Program-made: the position numbers and the translations under genes
DNA from: Geothermovivens sp964644845
GTDB lineage: Bacteria; Zhuqueibacterota; Zhuqueibacteria; Oleimicrobiales; Geothermoviventaceae
Assembly (NCBI GenBank): GCA_964644845.1
Contig: CAZXXS010000001.1
Span: 1 to 42,107 of the forward strand
DNA length: 42,107 nt
Direction: 5' to 3'
Shown: one piece after another, positions 18,318 through 26,523 of the stretch
How positions within the stretch are numbered: position 1 is the stretch's first letter
Layout: every line of letters begins with the position of its first letter
The notes under the pieces: model-generated
What the model was told of the DNA's origin: nothing
The model's database searches: none
Seen by the model: only the letters and a program-made list of their open reading frames with translations

Positions 18318-20123
18318 TCAGTAAACCACGTCCGAGCCTGCTGGTGTGAGCCGTCTCGCTGGGAGGTTTTCCTTTTCGGAGTGGGATTCAACCAGGTGAA
18401 GGCGAATCCAGCTAACCAGCGAGGCGAACATCCAGCTCACGACCGGTTCCGTCGCAGGACTCTCGAGAACACGCTCCACTTCATCCCAGTTCAGGATTTG
18501 GTCACCAAACGCATCCCTCACGGCACGCACGTCGTATTTCACGTGGTCGCGCATTTGCTGAAGCCACCATCCCGCAGGGGTCCCCAAGCCACGCTTGTTG
18601 CGCCGCAAGATTTCTCGTGGGACTGCGTGTCCAAATGCGTCGCGCAGCAGGCGCTTGTGCGGCCCACGCGGCACCCTGGTCCGGAAGGGCACCAGCATCG
18701 TACGGCGCACAAGCTCTTCGTCCAGGAACGGGCTCTGGAACTGGACACCCGTCATGCGCGCCACAGTCTCAGCCAGCGGTTGGTTTTGCTCTGCCAGCCA
18801 GACCTCCCACTCGGTACGCTGGGCCAAGCCGCCGGGATGTTCGTCCCGGCTCCGCTGCCGGAGACCGCGAAAGTAGGCGAGGACAGGTTCAAGCGGCAGG
18901 TTTCCCAGTCTGTCCAGTTCCCAAGGTTCAAGGACGCTTTCCTGCCAGAAGACCGACGTTTCCAGATCCTCCGCCAGCCACTTCGCTTTCCTGCGCGTGC
19001 CAGTTCCGCCCAGGATTCGGGACAAGGTCCGCGCGATCCGGGATCTGAACAGGGCCGGAGCCCGGAACCACCACAGCCACGCCTCGAGATTGGTGTCCTT
19101 GTGGGGTGAGGCAAAAAGTTCATCGGCGCCGCGGCCATCCCACAGCACTCGTAAACCGCGCTGCGAAGCCGCTTTTGCCGCCAAGTAAAGCGGAACAAAT
19201 GCCGGGTCGGCAACGGGCTCGTCAGCCTGGCTCTGCAAACGATTGAGCAGCACACGAACTGGCACACCGGGGTCGATGGCCACGTTTTCGATGTCCAATC
19301 CGTACTTCCAGGCAACAAGCCAAGCGTAGCGCGCGTCCCAGTCGTATTTGTCGAAGACGGGGTCGGTGTAACGCAGGATGTACGCTGTTTGGGGCTCAAG
19401 CTCAAGCTCTCTGAGTTGCGAAAGCACAACGGATGAGTCCAGACCGCCGCTGAGCAGGATTCCAGCCTCGGGGGCCTCGTCGCTCCTTCGCCGGAGTGCC
19501 TCGTGCACCAACCGGCGGAGCTCAGACAGCTCCAATTTCTCCGGACGGACGGAAGGCAGGGCCGCGCCTGTTACGCCGTTGGACGGACGGAAATCCTCAC
19601 CCACACGAAGCGACAGCCTTCGCCCTGGACCAACCTTCCAAACGCCATCCACCAGCGTCCACGGAGCCGGGAGACCGAACTGGGTGAGAAAAAACGTCAG
19701 GCCCACCCGGGACAGACGGGGGTTCCGGTCCAGCATCGCAAGGACGGCGTCGATTCGATCCGAGAAAACCAGGGTGCCGTCTTCCCTTCTGGCAAAGTAA
19801 AACGTACGTCGAGCAAGAAGCTCTCGCTCAAGAGAGAGTTCGTTGCCTTCCCGGAAAACGATGGCTCGCAGCGCCTCACCGCGGTCCTCGCGGCCGAGCA
19901 CCACGTCCACACGGCCGTTCGCCGTCGACTGCTCCCGGTGACGAACAACACGCCCATTCTCTCCCTCGTGCTGCTCGCTGAACAGGACGAGAACAGCGTT
20001 CCCGACCTTGGCCTCCCTTTCGTAGCGCACGTTTCGCAAAGCTCGGGCACCGCGCAAGAGGGTCAGTTCGCTGCGCTCGCTCGTTGTTTGCCCGTTCCCA
20101 AGAATCCCAACCAGCACGCTCAT
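18318..20123 (-). CDS. Asparagine synthase-like protein lacking the glutaminase nucleophile
   Basis: 601 residues. The C-terminal ATP-pyrophosphatase domain is recognisable from SGGLDSS (225-231), WDGRGADELFASP and FQSPFLDEELV. The N-terminal domain is a degenerate glutaminase fold: it starts MSVLVGILG, with serine instead of Cys2, and lacks the HRGPDDEG and FNGEIYN motifs, but keeps a residue of the fold in RRTFYFARREDGTLVFSDRI. It therefore cannot be expected to release ammonia from glutamine. It may use free ammonia or another amine, or make a different adenylated product, as beta-lactam-synthetase-like relatives do. ATG 20123 forms an ATGA overlap with the polymerase stop; the longer frame to 20330 runs inside that gene and is rejected. 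Confidence 0.88.
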   Translation of the reverse strand: MSVLVGILGNGQTTSERSELTLLRGARALRNVRYEREAKVGNAVLVLFSEQHEGENGRVVRHREQSTANGRVDVVLGREDRGEALRAIVFREGNELSLERELLARRTFYFARREDGTLVFSDRIDAVLAMLDRNPRLSRVGLTFFLTQFGLPAPWTLVDGVWKVGPGRRLSLRVGEDFRPSNGVTGAALPSVRPEKLELSELRRLVHEALRRRSDEAPEAGILLSGGLDSSVVLSQLRELELEPQTAYILRYTDPVFDKYDWDARYAWLVAWKYGLDIENVAIDPGVPVRVLLNRLQSQADEPVADPAFVPLYLAAKAASQRGLRVLWDGRGADELFASPHKDTNLEAWLWWFRAPALFRSRIARTLSRILGGTGTRRKAKWLAEDLETSVFWQESVLEPWELDRLGNLPLEPVLAYFRGLRQRSRDEHPGGLAQRTEWEVWLAEQNQPLAETVARMTGVQFQSPFLDEELVRRTMLVPFRTRVPRGPHKRLLRDAFGHAVPREILRRNKRGLGTPAGWWLQQMRDHVKYDVRAVRDAFGDQILNWDEVERVLESPATEPVVSWMFASLVSWIRLHLVESHSEKENLPARRLTPAGSDVVY

Positions 20124-21586
20124 CTCGTTTCCCCTTGCAACTTCGGTCGCCAGCTGCTCGTTGCGTCTCCTTCTCGAGCGTCCAGACGTGTTCCGACACC
20201 CAAGAGAGCTCCGCAGAACAGGAAGTAGAGACCAAAAATGATCACTCGATTCTGCACGATGAAGAAACTGTTCACCCACAGCACCGCGGTCAAAGCCCAG
20301 AACAGCGGCACTACGTCGGCGTCCAGCCATTTGCCGGACCAGCGGACTCTGCGAAAAGCGAGGACCAGCAGAACGAAGATGGCCACGTACGGCACGAAAC
20401 CCACAAGCCCTTCGTCTGACAGGATTTCCAGCAGTGAGTTGTGCGAAGGTGTGCCGTGACCAACCCAGAAACGCGGCAGCTTGATCACCTCCACAAAGTA
20501 GCGCGGACTCAACACGGGAAACGTGTAGAAACCGTGTCCCCAGACCGGGCTGTGCACAAACATGTTTAAAGCCGTAGCCCAGAGGTTAATGCGGTCGAGT
20601 ACCGGAAGCGTGTTGTCGGAGCGAGCCTGCTCGTAGTGCCCCACAAGCACGGGCGCCACAACGACGGCCAGCAGAACGACCAGCGGGGTCGAGATCAGCA
20701 AAATCTTTCTCGCCTTGGCCGACCGCACGAAGTAAAACGCCGTTCCAGCGAGAAGCCCCAGGTAGGCTGCCCTTGTGTAAGTGAAGTAAATTCCGACCAC
20801 AGCCAAACCTGCGGCAAGGGCAAACAGTCCGCGTACTGTACCTTTCGCGTGCAGGGCTGCGTAGACGTTCAACAGAAAGAGCATGCCCAGCAAGGTGCCG
20901 TTAGCGGCCGCCTGCAGCAGCGGCCCCCGCGCACGGCCGAAGTGCGTTCCGATGTTGGGGTTCATGATGTAGCGCGGGAAAACAAAGGCATTCAGCTTGT
21001 AATTTTCGCAAATGGCTGTGAACCCCAGGTACAAGGCCATCAGGCTGGCAGCGACCAGGAGCCGACGCACCTGGCTCTCTTCCCGCGTTAGGAAACGTGC
21101 CACCACGAAAAGCGTGAGCGGAATGAAATGCCGTCCGAGAAAATCGCCTACCGCGTCACGGTCGGAAAAAGCGCCAACGCGCGCCATCGAGTAGATCGTT
21201 ACCGCCAGGAAAATGAGCATGGCGCCTTCAACAGCGCCAGGGCGGAATCCCTCGTCGCGGCGCAGCGCCCAGCTTACGAACACGATGCCAAGCATCGCCA
21301 GCCAGATGAGGCGATCAGGTCCAATGTTTGGCATCCCCGGAAACTGAAGAAAACTCCAACCGCGGTAAAACGGGAAAACCAGCAACCAAGCCACCAACCC
21401 CAGTGACAAATCCACGTGCAGAAACAGTGCGGCCAGGCCACCAACCGCCACAAGAGCCGCCAGCCCCAGCACTGCGGTCGACGGAAATGGCCCGAAAAGA
21501 GCGAGCAGAGCAAACCCGCCCACCGGGACCAACAGCCAGGTGTTCAAAGGTTTGCGCGGAAAAGCCTGTGCGAGTGCGTTGCGCAT
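20120..21586 (-). CDS. O-antigen ligase/polymerase family membrane protein (Wzy-like)
   Basis: 488 residues with about 10-12 membrane helices. The Wzy_C/WaaL signature region includes YFTYTRAAYLGLLAG, a long periplasmic loop, and HGTPSHNSLLEILSDEGLVG, where the SHN motif is conserved among O-antigen ligases and polymerases. In a Wzx/Wzz-containing locus the expected role is block polymerisation of lipid-linked repeat units in the periplasm. Ligation to lipid A cannot be excluded, but no LPS core genes are nearby. The frame opens at 21667. ATG 21586 is chosen because it leaves a 17-base gap after the preceding glycosyltransferase instead of a 64-base overlap; AGGAAC sits 14 bases upstream, so the SD is poor. 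Confidence 0.88.
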   Translation of the reverse strand: MRNALAQAFPRKPLNTWLLVPVGGFALLALFGPFPSTAVLGLAALVAVGGLAALFLHVDLSLGLVAWLLVFPFYRGWSFLQFPGMPNIGPDRLIWLAMLGIVFVSWALRRDEGFRPGAVEGAMLIFLAVTIYSMARVGAFSDRDAVGDFLGRHFIPLTLFVVARFLTREESQVRRLLVAASLMALYLGFTAICENYKLNAFVFPRYIMNPNIGTHFGRARGPLLQAAANGTLLGMLFLLNVYAALHAKGTVRGLFALAAGLAVVGIYFTYTRAAYLGLLAGTAFYFVRSAKARKILLISTPLVVLLAVVVAPVLVGHYEQARSDNTLPVLDRINLWATALNMFVHSPVWGHGFYTFPVLSPRYFVEVIKLPRFWVGHGTPSHNSLLEILSDEGLVGFVPYVAIFVLLVLAFRRVRWSGKWLDADVVPLFWALTAVLWVNSFFIVQNRVIIFGLYFLFCGALLGVGTRLDAREGDATSSWRPKLQGETR

Positions 21587-21603
21587 GCTAAGTCCGAATG
21601 TTC

Positions 21604-22917
21604 CTAACCTTTCGCGACTTCGTCCAGTAACCGGGCAAACTGACGCACGCGGTTCTTGACGCTCCACTCTTTCAGCATGGCCGGATCCGGCACGAGGTCA
21701 ACGTCACCGCGCTGGTAGCGCCGAAACGCAGCCAAAATCGACTCAGCCACCGCCTCGATGTCGTTTGGTCGTGCCACACACCCGATCCCACTCCGTCTGA
21801 CGATGTCTCGCGCTTCGCCATCCTCACCGATCAGTAGAACAGGTCGCTTGCGACTGATGTACTCGACCAGCCGGTACGGAATCCATCCATCCGCGAAAGG
21901 TCCTTGAGGCACCGGGCAGACGAGCAGCGCACTTTCCGCCTGTGCTCTGGCGGCCTCGTACTTGTTCCGGAACGGCTCAATTCGAACGAACGGCCGCAGT
22001 CGACGAGGGAGACGTCGGATCTCGGGATCGTCTGGATGTCCCATCAGAAGCACCTCGAGGACCTTTTGCATTCCTGGCTCAAGACGCAGTGCCAGGTCAA
22101 CTCCTTGAAGCAGAGGCCGTACCGTGCCGGGGTAGATTCGGCCGGTAATCGAAAGGCGAAAACGCCCGTTGGGCCGCAGGCTTTGAACCGCGTCCGCAAG
22201 CCAAGGCTCGTACCCGTTGGGGATTGCCACAACTTTTTCAGCCGAGCCCGGAACGAGTGCGGCCAGGTTCCTACGGCTGACGTTGCTGGTGGTCACCAGC
22301 CTGGCGGCTCGCAGGAGAACACGACGCTCCAACTTCTGTTCGATGGTCATCCTGCGAGGCAAGTCCCATCTTGCCATCGTAGTGTTGCGCGTCCACAGAT
22401 CCCGGAAATCCGCGACCCACGGCACACCCGGGTAAAATCCGTTGAAGGCCAGCCCGATCAGGTGCACGGAGTGTGGCGGCGACGTCGTGAGAACGGCATC
22501 GAAGCCGCGTGTTCCGTGCAACCGCAGCGCCGTGGTAAGGCCAAAAGGAATCCAGCCGATCCGCTTGTCGGGCACGTACACCCAATCGTAGGCAAACCTG
22601 TTCAACCACGCCAGAAGACCACCTTGGCGCTTCTGAGACGTTTCGTTGTAACCCGGCGCGTTGCCCCCGGACTTTCCTCCCTTGAGTTTTCTGGCCAGGC
22701 GCGGCAGCTCGAGCGAGAAGCTTCTCACTACGCGAACATCGGGCCGAAGTTCGTCCAGAGTCCGGAGATCGACAGTCACCTGGTCCGGTTCGCGAACCGT
22801 CAGAACAGTCGGCTCCCAGCCGAACTCCGACAAGTAATTCGCGAGCGCGAGGGGTCTCCGCGAGCCGACCTCCGCGTTCGGTGGAAAGTGGTAAGTGACG
22901 ATTAAAACGCGCTTCAT
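21604..22917 (-). CDS. Glycosyltransferase (GT4-type, GT-B fold)
   Basis: 437 residues. The start MKRVLIVTYHFPPNAEVGSR and the segment DAVLTTSPPHSVHLIG followed by PWVADFRDLW are typical of a GT4 subgroup common in EPS loci. The donor half has FRLSITGRIYPGTVRPLLQG and GWIPYRLVEYISRKRPVL. ATG 22917 has AGAGGG directly upstream. The gene lies 35 bases after the CpsD-like gene and 17 bases before the polymerase. It is the first of five glycosyltransferases in transcription order. No membrane helix is visible, so it is not the priming transferase. Sugar specificity unknown. Confidence 0.87.
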   Translation of the reverse strand: MKRVLIVTYHFPPNAEVGSRRPLALANYLSEFGWEPTVLTVREPDQVTVDLRTLDELRPDVRVVRSFSLELPRLARKLKGGKSGGNAPGYNETSQKRQGGLLAWLNRFAYDWVYVPDKRIGWIPFGLTTALRLHGTRGFDAVLTTSPPHSVHLIGLAFNGFYPGVPWVADFRDLWTRNTTMARWDLPRRMTIEQKLERRVLLRAARLVTTSNVSRRNLAALVPGSAEKVVAIPNGYEPWLADAVQSLRPNGRFRLSITGRIYPGTVRPLLQGVDLALRLEPGMQKVLEVLLMGHPDDPEIRRLPRRLRPFVRIEPFRNKYEAARAQAESALLVCPVPQGPFADGWIPYRLVEYISRKRPVLLIGEDGEARDIVRRSGIGCVARPNDIEAVAESILAAFRRYQRGDVDLVPDPAMLKEWSVKNRVRQFARLLDEVAKG

Positions 22918-22952
22918 GGGCCCTCTGCCTTTCGTCTGTTAGCCGAGTTGGT

Positions 22953-23822
22953 TTACAGGATGCGGTACAGCCAGCCGGGTAACGGGAACGTACGACGGTT
23001 CAAAACCGTCGTCACCAGTTCAACTCCCGCCTCCTGAAGCACCTGCAACGCTTTCCCTGCCACCTCGCGGCGTGTTTCGTGAGCCTTGACCACCAGCACA
23101 GCGTCGGTTACAAACGGTCCCAGTACTTTTGCCACTGGCGACTTGAGCACTGCAGGTACGTCAAACAAGATGAACTCGTACTTTTGGCTCCAAAGAAGTA
23201 ACAGCTCTTCCAGGCCAGCGTCCGTTGGCCCCTCTCGCGACCGGAGGACGCCGGGCAACAGGACGTCGAGACCCCTCACCGACGTAGAGCGAATCACTTC
23301 CAGAGCGTTCGCGCGTCCGTACTGAATGTCCACAAGACCGGGTTCCGATTTCAGACCGTAGCGCAGCCCAAGGTCACCACCCGCGACGTCGGCGTCGATT
23401 AAGAGAACCCGGTGCCCACCCGTAGCCAGAGACTCGGCAGCGAGCTGGGCCACTGTGGTAACACCCTCACCTCCGGCAGGCCCGGTGACCATGGTAGCGC
23501 AGTGCCCTGTCTTCTCTTTCCTTGCCACCAGGGTCGCGGCCAGACGGCGCCCCCCGTCCTCCAGCTCCGGAGCCCAGGGTTTCACCCGGGGGGCGCGCCA
23601 GTGGCCGCTATCAGGAGGAGGCGATGCGAGAAGCTCAGGAACGTCGGGTACTCGCGAATCTTGCTCCAGCTCGTAGTAGTTGGAGAGAAAATCGAAGTCT
23701 ACCAGCCTGGCACCAGTCCAGGACGTTCTCGGCTCCACGGTTTCGGTTTTTTCCGTTCTCTGTTTTGCTCGTGTCACCAGGGGTTCCTCAACAGTCGTGT
23801 CTTGCACTGCACATGCCCTCAT
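22953..23822 (-). CDS. CpsD/CapB-like P-loop protein (BY-kinase homologue with altered Walker A)
   Basis: 289 residues. A polar N-terminal tail of about 90 residues precedes a MinD/ParA-like domain similar to the cytoplasmic tyrosine autokinases (CpsD, Wzc C-domain) that control chain length with Wzz. The P-loop reads TGPAGGEGVTT (113-123): the lysine of the usual GEGKTT is valine (codon GTT). The second Walker motif VLLIDAD (139-145) and Walker B FILFDVP (217-223) are kept. The C-terminus (RTFPLPGWLYRIL) has one tyrosine, not the usual tyrosine cluster. Catalysis is doubtful; a structural partner of the Wzz protein is more likely. It sits 12 bases after the wzz-like gene. ATG 23822 has no strong SD. 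Confidence 0.82.
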   Translation of the reverse strand: MRACAVQDTTVEEPLVTRAKQRTEKTETVEPRTSWTGARLVDFDFLSNYYELEQDSRVPDVPELLASPPPDSGHWRAPRVKPWAPELEDGGRRLAATLVARKEKTGHCATMVTGPAGGEGVTTVAQLAAESLATGGHRVLLIDADVAGGDLGLRYGLKSEPGLVDIQYGRANALEVIRSTSVRGLDVLLPGVLRSREGPTDAGLEELLLLWSQKYEFILFDVPAVLKSPVAKVLGPFVTDAVLVVKAHETRREVAGKALQVLQEAGVELVTTVLNRRTFPLPGWLYRIL

Positions 23823-23834
23823 TTTGCAGTGGTT

Positions 23835-25232
23835 TCATCTCGTCACGGCAGGCACGTCGGGAATCGAAATCGGGTCGCCGCCGCCGAGCGAACCTGCGTC
23901 GCTCGGTGTCTTGAGAGTTGGATCCATCCGGTGCGCCACCAGACCCAACGACAGGCTGCCAACAACTGCAAAGAGAAAACCAAGCACCAGGTTACGTGCT
24001 TTGCGGGGACCGCTGGGTTCGGCTGGAACACGGGCGGGGTCGACGATGGCCACGTTTGCGACACGTGGATCGCTGGCCTCCGTGATGCGCGCCTCTTCGT
24101 AGCGCTGCATCAGCAGCGAGTAGATCCGGCGTGTCTCGTCGATGGCCAGCTGAAGCCCCGCAATCACCCTTTCTTTGTCCGGCAGTTCCTTGATTTTGGC
24201 CCCCAGGTAGTTGAGCGTTGTTCTCAAAGCCTCTTCCTCGGCCTTCAGCGCTTTCAGGCTGCCTTCTTCGAGCTGGATCAGTTCGGCCACCTGGTCGTGC
24301 AGTTCCTCCTGGGTCTCCCGGATTTCTTTCTCAACCAGCCGAACCTCCGGGTACGTGGGTTTGTAGCGCCGCAACAGGTCGTCGCGCCTCAACCGCAGGT
24401 TTACCAGGCGCTGGCGGAGCTGCATTACCAGCGGGTAGTCCGCCACCTCACGGCCGGGCAAAGTCTCGGCACTGTCGCTCAAGAAGGCACGCAACTGGGC
24501 CAAGCGACTCTGCTGGGCAATGATGCGCGTTTGGATCTCACTGAGTCGCTGATCGAACGTCCCAATGCGCTGCAGAGCCATCGTTTGCTGCTGCTGGTAG
24601 GCGATGATGCCGTGCTGTTTCTGGAAAGCCACCAGGGCTTCCTCGAGGCTGTCAAGTCGGGCTTTCGTTTCCTGAATCCGCTCGGCAAAGAACGAATCGG
24701 CCTGCCGAGGCCGATGCACGCGCACGTGGTAGCGGATGTATTCCTCGGCAGCAGCGCCGACCACGAGGGCAGCCTCTTCCGGATCTTCGGACTCGTAGCT
24801 GATGGCAATCACATTCGACCCCTCGAGCGGTTTCGCTTTGATGGCTTTCTGCAATTCGACAATCGCTTTGCTCCACCCAAGGGTACCCGGCTCCGGCAGT
24901 GGTTTGCCCGTGCGACGGTCTACAAGCTGACCGCGGGCCTTTCTCCAGGCGACAAGTCGCTCGAGCACGCGCTCAATCACGGGTGTGCTCCGGATGATCT
25001 CCAGCTCAGAGTTGATTTCCTCTTCCTGGCTTGTGTGCACAAAACTGGCTCCGAACGTCAGGTTTGGCGCAGACCGTTTGTACAGCACTTTCGCCGTGGC
25101 CGTGTACACCTTGGGCTCAAGCAGGGTCTTCACAGCCACGGGAACGAAAATGGCCAGGAAAGCCAGGATCACCAGACGTTTTTGCCAGAACAGAGCCTGA
25201 ATTAGCTCCCGAAGTGTCAGACTGTTGGACAC
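23835..25232 (-). CDS. Wzz/GumC family polysaccharide chain-length determinant
   Basis: 465 residues. Transmembrane helix 1 lies near residues 20-38 (LVILAFLAIFVPVAV). A large periplasmic domain follows with long coiled-coil stretches (about 150-360, rich in Q, E, R and L). The pre-helix segment VDPARVPAEPSGPRKARN and helix 2 (LVLGFLFAVVGSLSLG) close the Wzz architecture. It controls polymer length and bridges to the outer-membrane exporter and the cytoplasmic P-loop partner. No kinase domain is fused; the separate CpsD-like gene follows. The frame can begin with TTG 25250, but GTG 25232 (MSNSLTLREL) is better: GGAGG lies exactly five bases upstream. Confidence 0.9.
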   Translation of the reverse strand: MSNSLTLRELIQALFWQKRLVILAFLAIFVPVAVKTLLEPKVYTATAKVLYKRSAPNLTFGASFVHTSQEEEINSELEIIRSTPVIERVLERLVAWRKARGQLVDRRTGKPLPEPGTLGWSKAIVELQKAIKAKPLEGSNVIAISYESEDPEEAALVVGAAAEEYIRYHVRVHRPRQADSFFAERIQETKARLDSLEEALVAFQKQHGIIAYQQQQTMALQRIGTFDQRLSEIQTRIIAQQSRLAQLRAFLSDSAETLPGREVADYPLVMQLRQRLVNLRLRRDDLLRRYKPTYPEVRLVEKEIRETQEELHDQVAELIQLEEGSLKALKAEEEALRTTLNYLGAKIKELPDKERVIAGLQLAIDETRRIYSLLMQRYEEARITEASDPRVANVAIVDPARVPAEPSGPRKARNLVLGFLFAVVGSLSLGLVAHRMDPTLKTPSDAGSLGGGDPISIPDVPAVTR

Positions 25233-25256
25233 GTCTTCCTCCGACAACAAGAGTTC

Positions 25257-25994
25257 TCAGTAGCCTTGCACCACAATTCGGTACACCCAGGCGAACCCGG
25301 TGATGGTGGCCAGAGGCAGCAGACCGTCGATGTAGTGGTCGACGAACTGATTGACCCTGGCAATCTTGGACGACGGCACAATGATCACGTCGTACGGCCG
25401 TAAGGTCGGGTTCACGTATTTCGCTTTGCCCTGCAACAAGGCACGCAGGTCAAGGCTCATCACTTCTGCCCGATTGTGTGTCGACTCTCGAAGTAGGATC
25501 ACGTTGCTGAGCTCAGCTGCCGGTGTGGGGCCGCCCGCCTGGAAAAGCGCAGCGACAGTAGTCATGCCGTTCACAAAACGAACGGTGCCCGGATGAGCAA
25601 CCTCCCCGCCAACGTACACCACCGGTTGCTCCACCCTGACCACGTCCACCGTCAGCTTGGGATTTCGCGCGATTCGCTTGTACTTGGCCAGCAGCTTGGT
25701 GCGAACCTGTGAGACCGTCAGTCCCGCCACTCTGATGATGCCGATGCCGGGTAAATCCACCGTACCATCCGGCTGAACCGTAGCCGTGGCGTTGAGTTCG
25801 GAGTTCAACGGCAAAGTCACACGTAGCTGATCGCCCGGATTGAGCCCTCTGTCTGCGTCAGCCATCAACTTGCCACCCGGAGGATTCGCCCTTACGCTCT
25901 GGGCCGGGCGTTTCACCACGAGAGGTTTCTGGGTCGTGCATCCCGCAAAAACCAGAGCTGCCAGGACCAGAGCCAATTTCGCTGAAGTTTTCAT
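25257..25994 (-). CDS. Polysaccharide export outer-membrane lipoprotein (Wza-like)
   Basis: 245 residues and the first gene of the EPS cluster. The signal peptide MKTSAKLALVLAALVFAGC ends in a lipobox with Cys19. A polysaccharide export domain follows (ADRGLNPGDQLRVTLPLN, VQPDGTVDLPGIGIIRVAGL), then one SLBB-type domain (QPVVYVGGEVAHPGTVRFVN). The C-terminal LLPLATITGFAWVYRIVVQG is amphipathic/hydrophobic, like the Wza barrel helix. It is shorter than E. coli Wza (about 380 residues) because it has a single SLBB-like repeat. The frame opens at 26096; ATG 25994 is chosen from the signal peptide. The SD is weak. Its promoter should lie in the long region to 27264. Confidence 0.92.
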   Translation of the reverse strand: MKTSAKLALVLAALVFAGCTTQKPLVVKRPAQSVRANPPGGKLMADADRGLNPGDQLRVTLPLNSELNATATVQPDGTVDLPGIGIIRVAGLTVSQVRTKLLAKYKRIARNPKLTVDVVRVEQPVVYVGGEVAHPGTVRFVNGMTTVAALFQAGGPTPAAELSNVILLRESTHNRAEVMSLDLRALLQGKAKYVNPTLRPYDVIIVPSSKIARVNQFVDHYIDGLLPLATITGFAWVYRIVVQGY

Positions 25995-26179
25995 CGCAAC
26001 CCGCAACGTTTTTCGTTTGCGTTTCCGTCGCTTGTTTCGCGCCCCTCTTACGCAAAGCACATGCCACATCCCGGTGCAGTGCGGGGTCTCATCCACCGCT
26101 TGTAAATCAATGACTTAGGAAACTTGTTCGGTCGGTGTTGCGTCGGCCCATGTGGACAGCCCACACATTGTCTCAGGCG

Positions 26180-26200
26180 TCAACAAGACATTGATGTTGA
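26180..26200. promoter_or_regulatory. Short inverted repeat upstream of the export gene
   Basis: TCAACA (26180-26185) and TGTTGA (26195-26200) form a perfect six-base inverted repeat with a nine-base spacer, about 190 bases upstream of the wza-like start. The spacing of about 15 bases between half-site starts (1.5 helical turns) would suit a dimeric regulator, but short repeats of this kind also occur by chance. Confidence 0.2.
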
Positions 26201-26268
26201 ATCACCAAGCGCGAGGGCTCGTCCGGCCGGGGCGAAATCAGCAGGCTGCCACAAAAAGGCCCGCCCGA

Positions 26269-26523
26269 GGATCTACGAGGCGTAAAGAAGCTGACGCTGA
26301 AGGCGGGCCCGCCCGGGGATCCAATCCCCGGGCTACGGAAAAAAGCGCGCCGCCTGAAGGCAGCTTAAGTCGGGCACACAGTCTTCCGGGGCTCTTTCAT
26401 CCCCACATCTCCAGACATCCCCACAATCTCCGTCATCGGCTTGCGAAAATACTCCGAGCCAACAAACGTGCTCTCCGTAGGGATAATCCACGAGGCACAA
26501 GGGATCTGGCGACGTCCACGCGG
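26269..26523. repeat. Tandem repeat unit 1 (255 bp, hairpin-bearing)
   Basis: The first of two directly adjacent copies. Bases 26269-26431 match 26524-26686 with only two differences by eye; the remaining 90 bases are clearly related but diverged. Within it, GCCCGGGGA (26311-26319) pairs with TCCCCGGGC (26325-26333) around a five-base loop. A second hairpin, GCCGCC (26349-26354) with GGCAGC (26359-26364), has one mismatch. No protein is supported: the long plus-strand frame across it exists only because the 255-base unit keeps frame. Confidence 0.85.

Noticed and set aside
20120..21586. Exosortase
   Set aside because: The multi-helix protein has the O-antigen ligase/polymerase loop with SHNSLLEILSDEG and no exosortase-type Cys/Arg/His arrangement that I could identify.
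23412..25205. 597-residue plus-strand frame opposite the wzz and cpsD genes
   Set aside because: It is the antisense shadow of two well-supported genes, has no domain, and its length follows from codon bias of the real strand.
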